Below are positions 18,394 through 26,855 of a DNA stretch of 64,000 nt, one piece after another. The DNA lies in contig CAVPRX010000002.1 of assembly GCA_963708115.1 (NCBI GenBank), forward strand, positions 1 through 64,000. The letters run 5' to 3'. A model generated the notes under the pieces. It did no database searches, was not told the DNA's origin, and saw only the letters and a program-made list of their open reading frames with translations. The translations under genes were made by a program, and so were the position numbers. Numbering within the stretch: position 1 is the first letter of the stretch; each line of letters starts with the position of its first letter. The stretch comes from VRUE01 sp963708115 (GTDB lineage: Bacteria; Actinomycetota; Thermoleophilia; Solirubrobacterales; 70-9).

Positions 18394-19800
18394 ATGAGCG
18401 AGGAGATCGCATTTGCCGGGGCCGCCCGGCAGGCGGAGATGGTGCGGGCCGGGGAGGTCTCGCCGGCCGAGCTGGTGAGGATCTGCCTCGATCGGATCGC
18501 CCGCCTCGATCCACAGCTCAACTCGTTCCGCACGGTGTTCGCCGAGAAAGCGCTGCTCGAAGCCGAGCAGGCCGAGGCCCGGCTGAAGGCCGGGGAGGAG
18601 CGGCCACTGCTCGGCGTGCCGATCGCGATCAAGGACTGCGTCGACATCGCCGGAGACGTCACCACCTACGGCACCGACGGCTTCGACCAACCGGCCAAGG
18701 CTGACAGCGAGATCGTGCGGCGACTGCGTGAGGCCGGGGCGATCCTGGTCGGCAAGACGACGCTGCCCGAGCTGGCGATCTGCGGTTTCACCGAGACCGC
18801 GACCTGGGGCGTGACGCGCAATCCCTGGAACCTGCAGCGGACCTCAGGCGGTTCGAGTGGCGGCAGCGCGACCGCAGTGGCAGCCGGGCTGGTGCCGATC
18901 GCGCTCGCCACCGACGGGGCCGGCTCGATCCGCATCCCGGCGGCTTCGTGCGGCCTGTTCGGGCTGAAACCGCAGCGCGGTCGTGTCTCGCTCGCTCCCG
19001 ACCGCGAGCACTGGAACGGGCTTTCCGCTTACAACTGCGTCAGCCGCACGGTGCTCGATACCGCCCTCTGGCTCGACGTCGTCAGCGGTGGCTCGGCGGA
19101 GCCGGGGGCGCCCGCGCCCCCGCAGCGGCCCTTTGTCGAGTCAGCGCAAGCCTCGCCGGGCAAGCTGCGCGTCGCCTGGTCGGTCGCTCCGCCGCGAGCC
19201 GCCGCGCCGCCGACCGTGTCCGACATCGTCAAAGGCGCCGTCGCCGAGACGGCCGAGCTGATGCGCTCGCTCGGGCACGAGGTCGAGCAGCGCGATCCGA
19301 GCTGGGGCGGGATCGGCAACAACATGGTTCCCCGCTATCTGCGGGGCTCGGCTGAAGACTTTGCGAAGGTGCCGCACCCCGAGCGGCTCGAACGCCGCAC
19401 CCGGGGCTTCGCCCAGCTCGGCCGGCTTATTCCGCAGTCGCTTTTCGAGGCGGCGCGGCGAGCCGAAGCAGCCGATGCGGCGCGGGTAAACGCGATCTTC
19501 GAGGACCACGACGTGCTGGTCACCCCGGTGATGGGCGGCACGGCGCTGCCGGTGCGACGCTGGGAGGGGCGCGGGGCGCTCTGGACCGTGCTCGGCATGA
19601 GTCGCTTCTATCCCTACTGCGTGCCGTGGAACCATCTCGGCAACCCGGCGATGTCGGTACCGGCCGGCTTCGCCGCCGACGGCATGCCGCTCGCGGTCCA
19701 GATCGTCGGTCGCCCCGGCGACGAGGCGACCCTGCTCTCGCTTGCCGCCCAGCTCGAGGCCGAGCGGCCCTGGGCGGACAGCCGCCCGCCCATTTCCTGA
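18394..19800 (+). CDS. amidase signature family hydrolase
   Basis: A 468-residue amidase of the GatA/6-aminohexanoate-cyclic-dimer-hydrolase-like group. The Ser-cisSer-Lys triad is visible: Lys in GVPIAIKDCVDIAG and the serines in TSGGSSGGSATAVAAGLVP, then TDGAGSIRIPAASCGLFGLK. No GatB/GatC partner is adjacent, so it is probably a catabolic or detoxifying amidase rather than a GatCAB subunit. It is likely cotranscribed with the MMPL gene and ends 7 nt from the convergent R2lox gene. Confidence 0.9.
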   Translation: MSEEIAFAGAARQAEMVRAGEVSPAELVRICLDRIARLDPQLNSFRTVFAEKALLEAEQAEARLKAGEERPLLGVPIAIKDCVDIAGDVTTYGTDGFDQPAKADSEIVRRLREAGAILVGKTTLPELAICGFTETATWGVTRNPWNLQRTSGGSSGGSATAVAAGLVPIALATDGAGSIRIPAASCGLFGLKPQRGRVSLAPDREHWNGLSAYNCVSRTVLDTALWLDVVSGGSAEPGAPAPPQRPFVESAQASPGKLRVAWSVAPPRAAAPPTVSDIVKGAVAETAELMRSLGHEVEQRDPSWGGIGNNMVPRYLRGSAEDFAKVPHPERLERRTRGFAQLGRLIPQSLFEAARRAEAADAARVNAIFEDHDVLVTPVMGGTALPVRRWEGRGALWTVLGMSRFYPYCVPWNHLGNPAMSVPAGFAADGMPLAVQIVGRPGDEATLLSLAAQLEAERPWADSRPPIS

Positions 19801-19807
19801 CCGGCGG

Positions 19808-21094
19808 CTAGGAGAAGACCTTCCTGAACCGCGCTATCTCGCGGATCTTGCCGCGCGGCCGGATGCGGCGCTGCAGGACCATCTTCAGCGGCTTGGCTTC
19901 GGGCTTGCCGACGGCGATGAAGTCCGCCCAGCTCGCCTCGAGGACCAGGTTCGGATTTGGGGCCTCGCCCGGCTCGGCCCTGGTCGAGCCGTTGTCGATC
20001 GTCATGTGCCAGGGGGCCGCGTCGGTGAAGCGGTACTGGTAGACGAGTGGCGAGCCGTTGGCCGCCTTGGGATTGGCGGTGCGCTTGACCACGTCGAAGA
20101 AGAGGCGCTGGGTGTCCGGAGACGAGTCCGGCGTCGGCCCGTCCGGCGGGCCGAGCACCCCGGCCTCCATCAGCTGCACCTGGCGCTTGGCGACCTCCTC
20201 GGCCGAGGCCTCGGGGTCGAAGGGGAAGACGCCGGGCGGCATCTCCTCGGTCGGGTAGCCGATCGTGCGCCAGCGCTGGCGGATCAGTTTGAGGCCGAAG
20301 GAGAAGATGTCCTCGAGCGAGAAGCCGTAGCACTCGGTGTAGGAGCGGTCCATGTTGGGCGGGTAGAACACAGCCGGCCCGTAGGGCAGCGTTTCGCGCA
20401 GCAGCTCGATGACCGCGGCACGGTTCTCCTCCCAACCGGGGCTGCCTTCGGCCAGCAGTTCGGAGAGAACCTTGACGCCGAAGCCGATGTGGCGCTGCTC
20501 GTCTTTGGAGACGTTGCCCATGCCGTCGCTGAAGCCGGGCATCGTTTCTTTGGAGGCGAAGAAGTCCTCGATGAAGTGCTGGCCGGGCTGGGCGAGGCTG
20601 CCCTCGACGATCAGGTGGTAGAGGGTGATCGCCTGCGCGTACTTGGGCAGCGAGCGGTCCTTGCGCAGTTCCTCGGCCATCAGGTCGAGCCGGTCGAAGA
20701 TGCCGCGGTAGCCCCAGTTGAGCTGCGGCATGGTCGAGGAGAGGGTCTGCTCGATCGAGTCGCCGCTGACCCCGATGACCTCCTTGAAGAAGCGGTGGAA
20801 GAAGATCGAGTGACGGACCTCGTCGACCTGCTGGGTGGCGAGGAAGTAGGACTGCTCCTCGGTCGGCGCGGCGTTGATGTAGGGGGCGAGCGTGTCGGCG
20901 ACGCGGTCCTCGCCGTAGTAGAACATCGAGTAGATCCACATCGCCGAGCGGCGCTGGATGTCGCTCAGCGCCTCCCAGCCGTTGCGGTCCTCGGAGAAGT
21001 CGATGTCATAGGCGCTCCAGTTGCCTTGCTCCCAGCGCTGATAGAGGTCGACGTAGGTGACGTTGTCCATCAGGCTCTGGGATGCGACGCTCAT
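19808..21094 (-). CDS. R2-like ligand-binding oxidase fused to an SCP2-like domain
   Basis: A 428-residue protein. The N-terminal about 300 residues match R2lox (Mn/Fe R2-like oxidase). Predicted metal ligands are E62, E92, H95, E164, E199 and H202, in GEDRVAD, QVDEVRHS, IVEGSLAQPG and DEQRHIGFG. V65 and Y159 occupy the positions of the R2lox valine-tyrosine ether cross-link pair. The C-terminal about 100 residues (328-428, YQYRFTDAAPWHMTIDNG onward) look like a sterol-carrier SCP2 lipid-binding domain. R2lox enzymes bind a long-chain fatty-acid-like ligand, and the SCP2 domain could deliver it. AAGGAGAGAG precedes the ATG. The acyl-CoA ligase gene lies 91 nt upstream. Confidence 0.88.
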   Translation of the reverse strand: MSVASQSLMDNVTYVDLYQRWEQGNWSAYDIDFSEDRNGWEALSDIQRRSAMWIYSMFYYGEDRVADTLAPYINAAPTEEQSYFLATQQVDEVRHSIFFHRFFKEVIGVSGDSIEQTLSSTMPQLNWGYRGIFDRLDLMAEELRKDRSLPKYAQAITLYHLIVEGSLAQPGQHFIEDFFASKETMPGFSDGMGNVSKDEQRHIGFGVKVLSELLAEGSPGWEENRAAVIELLRETLPYGPAVFYPPNMDRSYTECYGFSLEDIFSFGLKLIRQRWRTIGYPTEEMPPGVFPFDPEASAEEVAKRQVQLMEAGVLGPPDGPTPDSSPDTQRLFFDVVKRTANPKAANGSPLVYQYRFTDAAPWHMTIDNGSTRAEPGEAPNPNLVLEASWADFIAVGKPEAKPLKMVLQRRIRPRGKIREIARFRKVFS

Positions 21095-21150
21095 CTCTCT
21101 CCTTGGGTCGGGGCGGCTTGGGGCGACTGGGAGAGGAGGTTACCGCGATC

Positions 21151-21166
21151 CTGGCCAGCCAGCCAG
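21151..21166. promoter_or_regulatory. candidate TetR operator, site 3
   Basis: CTGGCCAGCCAGCCAG lies between the acyl-CoA ligase and R2lox genes, about 57 nt upstream of the R2lox start codon. It matches site 1 at 13 of 16 positions and is the weakest of the three sites. A repeated CCAG sequence could arise by chance in GC-rich DNA. Confidence 0.35.
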
Positions 21167-21185
21167 TTGAGGCTGAGTGACTTGG

Positions 21186-22679
21186 TCACACAGACGCGGG
21201 AGTCTCGATCTCCCGCTTGAGGATCTTGCCGGTGGGGCCTTTGGGGAGCTCGTCGAGGAACCAGACGAGGCGGGGGTACTTGTAGGCGGCGATGCGCTCC
21301 TTGACGTAGGCGCTGATCTCCTCGGGGCTCAGCTCCTCGCCCTCGTGGAGGACGACCGCGGCGCCGATCTCCTCGCCCCACTGGTCGTGGGGGACGCCGA
21401 CGACCGCCGCTTCGCGGATCTTCGGGTGCTCGTAGAGGACCTCCTCGACCTCGCGCGGGTAGACGTTGTAGCCGCCGCGGATGATCAGGTCCTTCTTGCG
21501 ATCGACGATGTAGAAGAAGCCGTCCTCGTCGACGCGGGCCATGTCGCCGCTGTGGAACCAGCCGCCGCGCATCGCCTCCTCGGTGGCGTCGGGGCGCTGC
21601 CAGTAGCCCTTCATGATGTTGTGGCCGCGGATCACGATCTCGCCGACCTCGCCCTGGGCGACTGGCTCGTCGTTCTCGTCGACGACCTGCATCTCGACTC
21701 CCTCGATCGGGGTGCCGATCGAGCCCGCCTTGCGCTCTTTGTCGGGATGGTTGGAGCAGGCGACCGGCGAGGTCTCCGAGAGGCCGTAGCCCTCCATCAC
21801 CTTTGCCCCGAAGGCGTCTTCGAAGCCACGCAGCACCTCGACCGGCATCGAGGCGCCGCCGGTGATGCAGATGCGCAGCGAGGAGGTGTCGAAGCTCTCG
21901 CGCTCGGGGTGGTGCAGCAAGGCGCCGTACATCGTCGGCACGCCGTAGAAGTGGGTGACGCCGTCGCGCTGCATCGTCGCCAGCGCCTCGCCGGGGTCGA
22001 ATTTGGGCACCAGGGTGAGGCAGGCGCCGACGCCGAGCGAGGCGTTCATCGCGACCGTCTGGCCGAAGGAGTGGAAGAGGGGGAGGGCGCCGAGGACGAC
22101 GTCGCCGGCGGCGATCTCGGAGGTCGTGCGCGAGGAGACGTCGGCGTTGCGCGCCAGGTTGGCGTGGGTCAGCTCGGCGCCCTTCGGCTTGCCGGTGGTG
22201 CCCGAGGTGTAGAGGATCACCGCCGTGTCGTCTTCGTCGGTATCGGCCAGGCCTGGAGTGGGCTCGCGCTCGGCAAGGGTTGCGGCGAAAGCGGCCGGCT
22301 CGACCTCGATCAGCTCGGCGCCCGCCTCGGCGGCGCCCGCGCCGGCCTCCTCACAGAAGCCATGCCAGGCGAGCAGCACCTCGGCGCCCGAGTCCTCGAG
22401 GTAGAAAGCGATCTCGCGGCGCTTCAGCAGCACGTTCATCGGCACGACGATGGCGCCGGCGCGCAGCACCCCGTAGTAGGCGATTGGGAACTCCGGGACG
22501 TTGGGCAGCATCACGCCGACCCGGTCCCCGGGCCGCACCCCCTTCTCCTCCAGCAGGGTCGCCAGGCGGGCGCTGCCGTCGTCCAGATCTCCGTAGCTCA
22601 ACTCGGCGTCGCCAAGGCGGATTGCCGCGGCGCCTGGCGAGCGCTCGGCGCTCTCCGTGAGTATCGATGCGAGGTTCAT
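21186..22679 (-). CDS. long-chain acyl-CoA synthetase-like AMP-dependent ligase
   Basis: A 497-residue adenylate-forming enzyme (FadD-like). The AMP-binding P-loop is ILYTSGTTGKPKGAELTH, the A5 motif is MEGYGLSETSPV, and the C-terminal subdomain has YFYIVDRKKDLIIRGG-type and LPKGPTGKILKRE motifs with the catalytic Lys. It probably activates a fatty or aryl acid to its CoA thioester in the cytosol. It is upstream of the R2lox-SCP2 gene on the same strand, consistent with a shared lipid function. Confidence 0.9.
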   Translation of the reverse strand: MNLASILTESAERSPGAAAIRLGDAELSYGDLDDGSARLATLLEEKGVRPGDRVGVMLPNVPEFPIAYYGVLRAGAIVVPMNVLLKRREIAFYLEDSGAEVLLAWHGFCEEAGAGAAEAGAELIEVEPAAFAATLAEREPTPGLADTDEDDTAVILYTSGTTGKPKGAELTHANLARNADVSSRTTSEIAAGDVVLGALPLFHSFGQTVAMNASLGVGACLTLVPKFDPGEALATMQRDGVTHFYGVPTMYGALLHHPERESFDTSSLRICITGGASMPVEVLRGFEDAFGAKVMEGYGLSETSPVACSNHPDKERKAGSIGTPIEGVEMQVVDENDEPVAQGEVGEIVIRGHNIMKGYWQRPDATEEAMRGGWFHSGDMARVDEDGFFYIVDRKKDLIIRGGYNVYPREVEEVLYEHPKIREAAVVGVPHDQWGEEIGAAVVLHEGEELSPEEISAYVKERIAAYKYPRLVWFLDELPKGPTGKILKREIETPASV

Positions 22680-22805
22680 CCCTATCCCTCGCGAGCATAG
22701 ACGGTCGATTGGCCTCTGTTCCAGCAGGGCTGCGCCCGGCTCAGGCGCGGCGGCTGCCGTACGGGCGCCATGCCGGGAAGCCCGCCTGAGGCAAGTTTGC
22801 TTAGG

Positions 22806-23315
22806 ATGCCCGCAGTGAAGAAGCTGATCCTCATGATCGCTGTGTGCGCCGGCCTGGTTTTGGTCGCCGGTTGCGGCAGCAGCAGCGACTCCTCAACCGG
22901 CTCGAGCGAATCGACCGACTCGACGACGAGCGAATCGTTGACCGAAAAGCCAAAGGTCACGGTGCCGACCGGCCCACCGCCGAAGAAGCTCGAAGTCAAG
23001 GAACTGTATGAAGGCAACGGCGCCGTTGCCAAGGCCGGCGAGGAAGTCGTCGTCCAGTACGTCGGCGTCAACTACAAGAACGGCAAGGAATTCGACTCCT
23101 CGTGGAGCCGTAACGAACCCTTCAGCTTCACCCTCGGTGCGGGCGAAGTGATCCCCGGCTGGGACCAGGGGATCGAGGGGATGAAGGCCGGCAGTCGCCG
23201 CGAGCTGATCATCCCTCCGGAACTCGCCTACGGCGAAACCGGCGCGCCGCCTGCGATCGGTCCGAACGAAACGCTCGTTTTCGTGGTCGACTTGCTTGAA
23301 GTCATCACCAAGTAG
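22806..23315 (+). CDS. lipoprotein FKBP-type peptidyl-prolyl isomerase
   Basis: A 169-residue protein. A lipoprotein signal (KKLILMIAVCAGLVLVAGC, lipobox LVAGC) is followed by a Ser/Thr-rich linker and one FKBP domain (about 60-169). The domain includes VVVQYVGVNYKNGKEFDSSW, VIPGWDQGIEGMKAG and ELAYGETG. It probably assists folding of exported proteins on the outer face of the membrane. ATG 22806 is chosen; the upstream in-frame ATG at 22770 would bury the signal peptide. Confidence 0.9.
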   Translation: MPAVKKLILMIAVCAGLVLVAGCGSSSDSSTGSSESTDSTTSESLTEKPKVTVPTGPPPKKLEVKELYEGNGAVAKAGEEVVVQYVGVNYKNGKEFDSSWSRNEPFSFTLGAGEVIPGWDQGIEGMKAGSRRELIIPPELAYGETGAPPAIGPNETLVFVVDLLEVITK

Positions 23316-24333
23316 AGCGATCGTCGCTGAGCGCCTGACGGCGCAGGGCCTCTCCGGGCCGCCACTGGCCGATTCCGCTGCCGTCGCCGGGCGGCTGCTC
23401 GCCGTGCAGGGCCAGGACCCGCGCGGCTTCAGGCTTGCCATCCGGGCACGCACCGAGGGGCTCACCGCGACTGACGTCGAGCGCGCTTTGGCGGAGCGCG
23501 AACTGATCGTCACCTGGCTCAACCGCGGAACTCTGCACTTGGTTCGCAGCGAGGACTACCCGCTGCTGCAGTCCCTGACCACGCCGCCGTTGCTCACCTC
23601 GAGCACGCGACGCCTGCGCCAGGAGGGGGTCGGCGAGGCGCAGGCCGAGCGGGCATTGCGGACGATCGAGAAGGCGCTTGCGGAGGAGGGCCCGCTGACG
23701 CGGATCCAGTTGCGCGAGCGGATCGACGCGGCCGGCCTGCAGACCGAGGGCCAGGCGCTGATTCACCTCTTCTTCCTCGCCGCCGTGCGCGGAATCGTCG
23801 TCCGCGGGCCGATGATCGGCAAGCAGCATGCCTACGTCTTGGTGCGCGACTGGCTCGGCGAGGTTCCGTCGATCGATCGCGAGAAGGCACTGGCCGAGCT
23901 GGCCCGTCGCTACCTGGTGGGCCACCAGCCGGCAAGCGATCGCGACCTCGCCAAGTGGGCCGGCCTGCCGCTGCGCGACGCCCGTGCCGGCCTGGGGGCG
24001 ATCGGCTCCGAGCTGGAGGAGGGGGAGGACGACCTGGTCAGCCTCGCCAAGCGACCCGGGCCGGAGAAGCTGCCCCCACCGCGTCTGCTCGGCGCCTTCG
24101 ATCCTGTCTTGCTCGGCTGGACCTCGCGCGAAAACATCCTCGGGCCGCACACCCAGCTCGTCACCCGCAACGGGATCTTCCACCCGTTTGCCATGGCCAA
24201 AGGCAAGGCGATCGCCAAGTGGGGTTTCCCCGGTGGCGAGGTGAAGCTGCAGCCTCTCCAGCACATACCCGCGAAGACCGCCTCTGCGCTTGAAGTCGAT
24301 GTCGCCGACGTCACCCGCTTCCTGGCCTACTGA
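23296..24333 (+). CDS. winged-helix AlkZ/YcaQ-like DNA glycosylase family protein
   Basis: A 345-residue protein of the HTH_42 (DUF1006) family, which includes the interstrand-crosslink glycosylases AlkZ and YcaQ. The QxQ catalytic motif is visible in LLAVQGQDPRG near residue 40. Later motifs are TWLNRGTLHLV, GHQPASDRDLAKWAGLPL and LLGAFDPVLLGW. It may excise alkylated or cross-linked bases. The TTG start at 23296 overlaps the end of the FKBP gene by 20 nt; the true start is uncertain within about 15 codons. Confidence 0.78.
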   Translation: MKSSPSRAIVAERLTAQGLSGPPLADSAAVAGRLLAVQGQDPRGFRLAIRARTEGLTATDVERALAERELIVTWLNRGTLHLVRSEDYPLLQSLTTPPLLTSSTRRLRQEGVGEAQAERALRTIEKALAEEGPLTRIQLRERIDAAGLQTEGQALIHLFFLAAVRGIVVRGPMIGKQHAYVLVRDWLGEVPSIDREKALAELARRYLVGHQPASDRDLAKWAGLPLRDARAGLGAIGSELEEGEDDLVSLAKRPGPEKLPPPRLLGAFDPVLLGWTSRENILGPHTQLVTRNGIFHPFAMAKGKAIAKWGFPGGEVKLQPLQHIPAKTASALEVDVADVTRFLAY

Positions 24334-24342
24334 GGCGAATTG

Positions 24343-24379
24343 CTCAATACGCTTGAGTAAATTTGCTCAAAGCATTGAG
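24343..24379. promoter_or_regulatory. two tandem palindromes, candidate autoregulatory operator
   Basis: CTCAA-TACGC-TTGAG (24343-24357) and CTCAA-AGCA-TTGAG (24366-24379), each preceded by TTG, lie in an AT-rich patch. The patch is 61 nt upstream of the small two-gene unit that starts at 24440. Tandem palindromes upstream of a small protein plus nucleotidyltransferase pair are typical of self-regulated toxin-antitoxin operons. Confidence 0.5.
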
Positions 24380-24439
24380 TGATTTGCAGTCGGGTCCTAA
24401 ATAACAGTATCCGTGGGGCAGCGAGGCTATCCTCAGCCA

Positions 24440-24610
24440 ATGTCCGGCAAGAAAGGCAAGACGGTGGATGCCGATTACCTGGAGCGCGCTCGTCGTGAGG
24501 CACTGAGGCGCGACTACCGCTTACTGACTCCCGGGCAGCGAGTGGAACAGGCAGTGGCTCTCAGCAAAGAGATGACCAGACTCGCCGCTGGCCGCGCGGA
24601 GCGAGATTGA
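24440..24610 (+). CDS. small helical protein, putative antitoxin-like partner
   Basis: A 56-residue charged helical protein (YLERARREALRRDYRLLTPG, then AVALSKEMTRLAAGRAERD). It has no recognisable DNA-binding fold but is the right size for an antitoxin. Its TGA stop overlaps the TTG start of the nucleotidyltransferase gene, so the two are translationally coupled. The pair sits behind tandem palindromes. Function inferred from context only. Confidence 0.55.
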   Translation: MSGKKGKTVDADYLERARREALRRDYRLLTPGQRVEQAVALSKEMTRLAAGRAERD

Positions 24611-25104
24611 CGGGGATCTCACCTCTCGATGTCGAGGGGCTTTTTTCGGCCCTCGAGAAGGCCGGCATCGCCTTCGTGATCATTGGCGGCTTTGCGGTCG
24701 GCGCGCACGGATACCCACGGGCGACCAAGGATCTGGACATCGTTCCCGATCCCGACCCCGAGAATCTCAAGCGCCTTGCCACGATGCTTTCGGAGCTCGA
24801 TGCTTCAGTGCTAGGCATGGAGGAGTTCGCCGAGGAGGAGGTGGTCCAGCCGGATGCGGCCGGCCTGGAGATGGGGGGCAATTTCGTCCTTGTGACCAGC
24901 CGTGGACGCCTGGACATCATGCAACTCGTCGGCCCAGACCTCGAGTACGCCGACCTGAACTCAGCGGCTGTCGAGGACGAAGTGTTCGGGCATCGAGTCC
25001 GCTTCTGTGGTTTCGATCACCTCGTGGCGATGAAGGAGGCGGCCGGGCGGCCCGAGGACGAGATCGACCTGAAGCGCCTGCGCGAGTCTCGCGAGGGCGG
25101 CTGA
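24607..25104 (+). CDS. nucleotidyltransferase-fold protein (toxin-like)
   Basis: A 165-residue protein with the minimal nucleotidyltransferase signature: GG in FVIIGGFAVGAHGYPRATKD, then the DLDIV metal-binding Asp pair and a further Asp in RGRLDIMQ. Proteins of this class include MNT-type antitoxins and AbiEii-type toxins. Coupling to a small upstream gene suggests a toxin-antitoxin-like unit. The start is TTG 24607. The gene ends 3 nt from the convergent glyS stop. Confidence 0.7.
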   Translation: MTGISPLDVEGLFSALEKAGIAFVIIGGFAVGAHGYPRATKDLDIVPDPDPENLKRLATMLSELDASVLGMEEFAEEEVVQPDAAGLEMGGNFVLVTSRGRLDIMQLVGPDLEYADLNSAAVEDEVFGHRVRFCGFDHLVAMKEAAGRPEDEIDLKRLRESREGG

Positions 25105-25107
25105 GGC

Positions 25108-26499
25108 TCAGCCCAGCTTCGGGCTGCGCCAGGGCTGGGCGAGGCGGTTCGCCAAGTCGTCGGCCAGGCCCTCGATCGGGACGCGAGTCTGCTCCAGCGA
25201 GTCGCGATCGCGCAGGGTGACGGTGTCGTCTTCCATCGTCTGGTGGTCGACAGTGATTCCCCAGGGAGTGCCGATCTCGTCCTGGCGGCGGTAACGCTTG
25301 CCGATCGAGCCGCCCTCGTCGAACTCGGCAGGCATGCGGCGGCGCACGTCCTGGAAGATCTCGCGGGCCTTCTCCGGCATGCCCTCCTTGGAGACGAGCG
25401 GGAGGATCGCCACCTTGACCGGCGCCAGGCGGGGGTGGAGGCGCAGCACGGTGCGCTGGCGTCCCTCCACCTCCTCGACCTCGTAGGAGTCGACGAGGAA
25501 GGCGAGCGTGGCGCGGTCGGCGCCGGCGGCCGGCTCGATCACGTGGGGGACGTAGCGCTCTTTGGTCTGCTGGTCGAAGTACTCGAGCTTCTCGCCGCTG
25601 AACTTGGCGTGCTGGGTGAGGTCGAAGTCGCCGCGGTTGGCGATCCCCTCCAGCTCCGACCAGCCGATCGGGAAGAGGTACTCGATGTCGCTGGTCGCCG
25701 AGGAGTAATGCGAGAGCTCGTCGGCGCCGTGCGCGCGCACCCGCAGCAGGTCGGGCCGGATGCCGAGGTCGGTGTACCAGCGCTCGCGCTCCTCCATCCA
25801 GACCTTGTGCCACCTTTCGGCTTCGGCGGGGGGGACGAAGAACTCCATCTCCATCTGCTCGAACTCGCGCGTGCGGAAGATGAAGTTGCCGGGGGTGATC
25901 TCGTTGCGGAAGGACTTGCCGATCTGGGCGATGCCGAACGGCGGCTTCTTGCGGGCGAAGCCGAGCACGTTCTTGAAGTTGATGAAGATGCCCTGCGCGG
26001 TCTCCGGCCGCAGGTAGACCTCCGAGCCCTCGCCCGCCACCGGGCCGACGTGGGTCTCGAACATCAGGTTGAACTGGCGCGGCTCCGACAGCTCGCCGCC
26101 GCACTCGGGGCAGCGCAGCTCCGCCGCGGGGTCGCCGCCTTCCGCCTCGACCGCCTCGCGCAGATGGTCCTCGCGCCAGCGCCGCTTGCACTTGCCCAGG
26201 CACTGGACGAGCGGATCGGTGAAGCCTTCCAGGTGGCCCGACGCCTCCCAGACCCGCGGGTGCTGGAGGATCGCCGAGTCGAGCGCGACGATGTCGTCGC
26301 GCTCCTGCAGCATCGCCCGCCACCACTCGGCCTTGACGTTGTTCTTCAGCAGCACGCCGTAGTGGCCGTAGTCGTAGGTCGAGCCGAGGCCGCCGTAGAT
26401 CTCCGAGGAGGGGAAGACGAAGCCGCGGCGCTTGCACAGCGCGACGATCTCCTCCATCGAGGTCTCGGTGTTGCACGTCTCCTGCCCGGCGCTTGCCAT
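25108..26499 (-). CDS. glyS: glycyl-tRNA synthetase, class II alpha2 type
   Basis: A 463-residue class II synthetase that charges tRNA-Gly. Motif 2 region FGIAQIGKSFRNEITPGNFI and RTREFEQMEMEFF are clear, with RPETAQGIFINFKN upstream and the C-terminal anticodon-binding domain (PVKVAILPLVSKEGMPEKAR). Cys pairs CLGKCKRRW and CPECGG could bind zinc in the insertion. Full length for this class. Confidence 0.96.
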   Translation of the reverse strand: MASAGQETCNTETSMEEIVALCKRRGFVFPSSEIYGGLGSTYDYGHYGVLLKNNVKAEWWRAMLQERDDIVALDSAILQHPRVWEASGHLEGFTDPLVQCLGKCKRRWREDHLREAVEAEGGDPAAELRCPECGGELSEPRQFNLMFETHVGPVAGEGSEVYLRPETAQGIFINFKNVLGFARKKPPFGIAQIGKSFRNEITPGNFIFRTREFEQMEMEFFVPPAEAERWHKVWMEERERWYTDLGIRPDLLRVRAHGADELSHYSSATSDIEYLFPIGWSELEGIANRGDFDLTQHAKFSGEKLEYFDQQTKERYVPHVIEPAAGADRATLAFLVDSYEVEEVEGRQRTVLRLHPRLAPVKVAILPLVSKEGMPEKAREIFQDVRRRMPAEFDEGGSIGKRYRRQDEIGTPWGITVDHQTMEDDTVTLRDRDSLEQTRVPIEGLADDLANRLAQPWRSPKLG

Positions 26500-26537
26500 G
26501 GGCTGAACCGTACCGGCTGCGATAATCGCCCACCGTC

Positions 26538-26819
26538 ATGCCGATCTACGAGTACAAATGCACCAACGGCCACGTCTTCGACGTGATCCAGCGGATGAGC
26601 GACGAGGCGCTGACCGAGTGCCAGGAGTGCGGCGCCCCCGCCGAGCGCGTCCTGCACCCCGTAGCGATCCACTTCAAGGGCTCCGGCTTCCACAACACCG
26701 ACTACGGGAAGAAGAAAACCGGCGCCTCGGGGGGCGAGTCGAAAGAGAGCGGCGGCGAGTCGAAGAGTTCAGAGAGCACGTCGAGCGACTCGAAGGCCAC
26801 GGCCACGACCGGCGACTGA
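26538..26819 (+). CDS. FmdB family zinc-ribbon protein
   Basis: A 93-residue protein. The N-terminal FmdB/CxxC_CXXC_SSSS zinc ribbon is MPIYEYKCTNGHVFDVIQ with C-x2-C in LTECQECGAPAERV, then a low-complexity Ser/Lys/Gly tail. Such proteins are common and poorly characterised putative regulators. It diverges from glyS and converges on the LCP gene across a strong hairpin. Confidence 0.85.
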   Translation: MPIYEYKCTNGHVFDVIQRMSDEALTECQECGAPAERVLHPVAIHFKGSGFHNTDYGKKKTGASGGESKESGGESKSSESTSSDSKATATTGD

Positions 26820-26823
26820 ACCC

Positions 26824-26847
26824 TTTGCCCCCGAATCCGGGGGCAAA
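26824..26847. terminator. bidirectional hairpin terminator
   Basis: TTTGCCCCCG (26824-26833), loop AATC, CGGGGGCAAA (26838-26847). The 10-bp stem lies 5 nt after the FmdB stop and 9 nt after the stop of the convergent LCP gene. The stem ends provide a short T run in both directions. Confidence 0.7.
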
Positions 26848-26855
26848 CTGTCCAC

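Noticed and set aside
16131..18665. A very long open frame antisense to the MMPL gene
   Set aside because: Acidic/Arg/Gly-rich shadow typical of high-GC antisense frames; the MMPL frame has clear family motifs.
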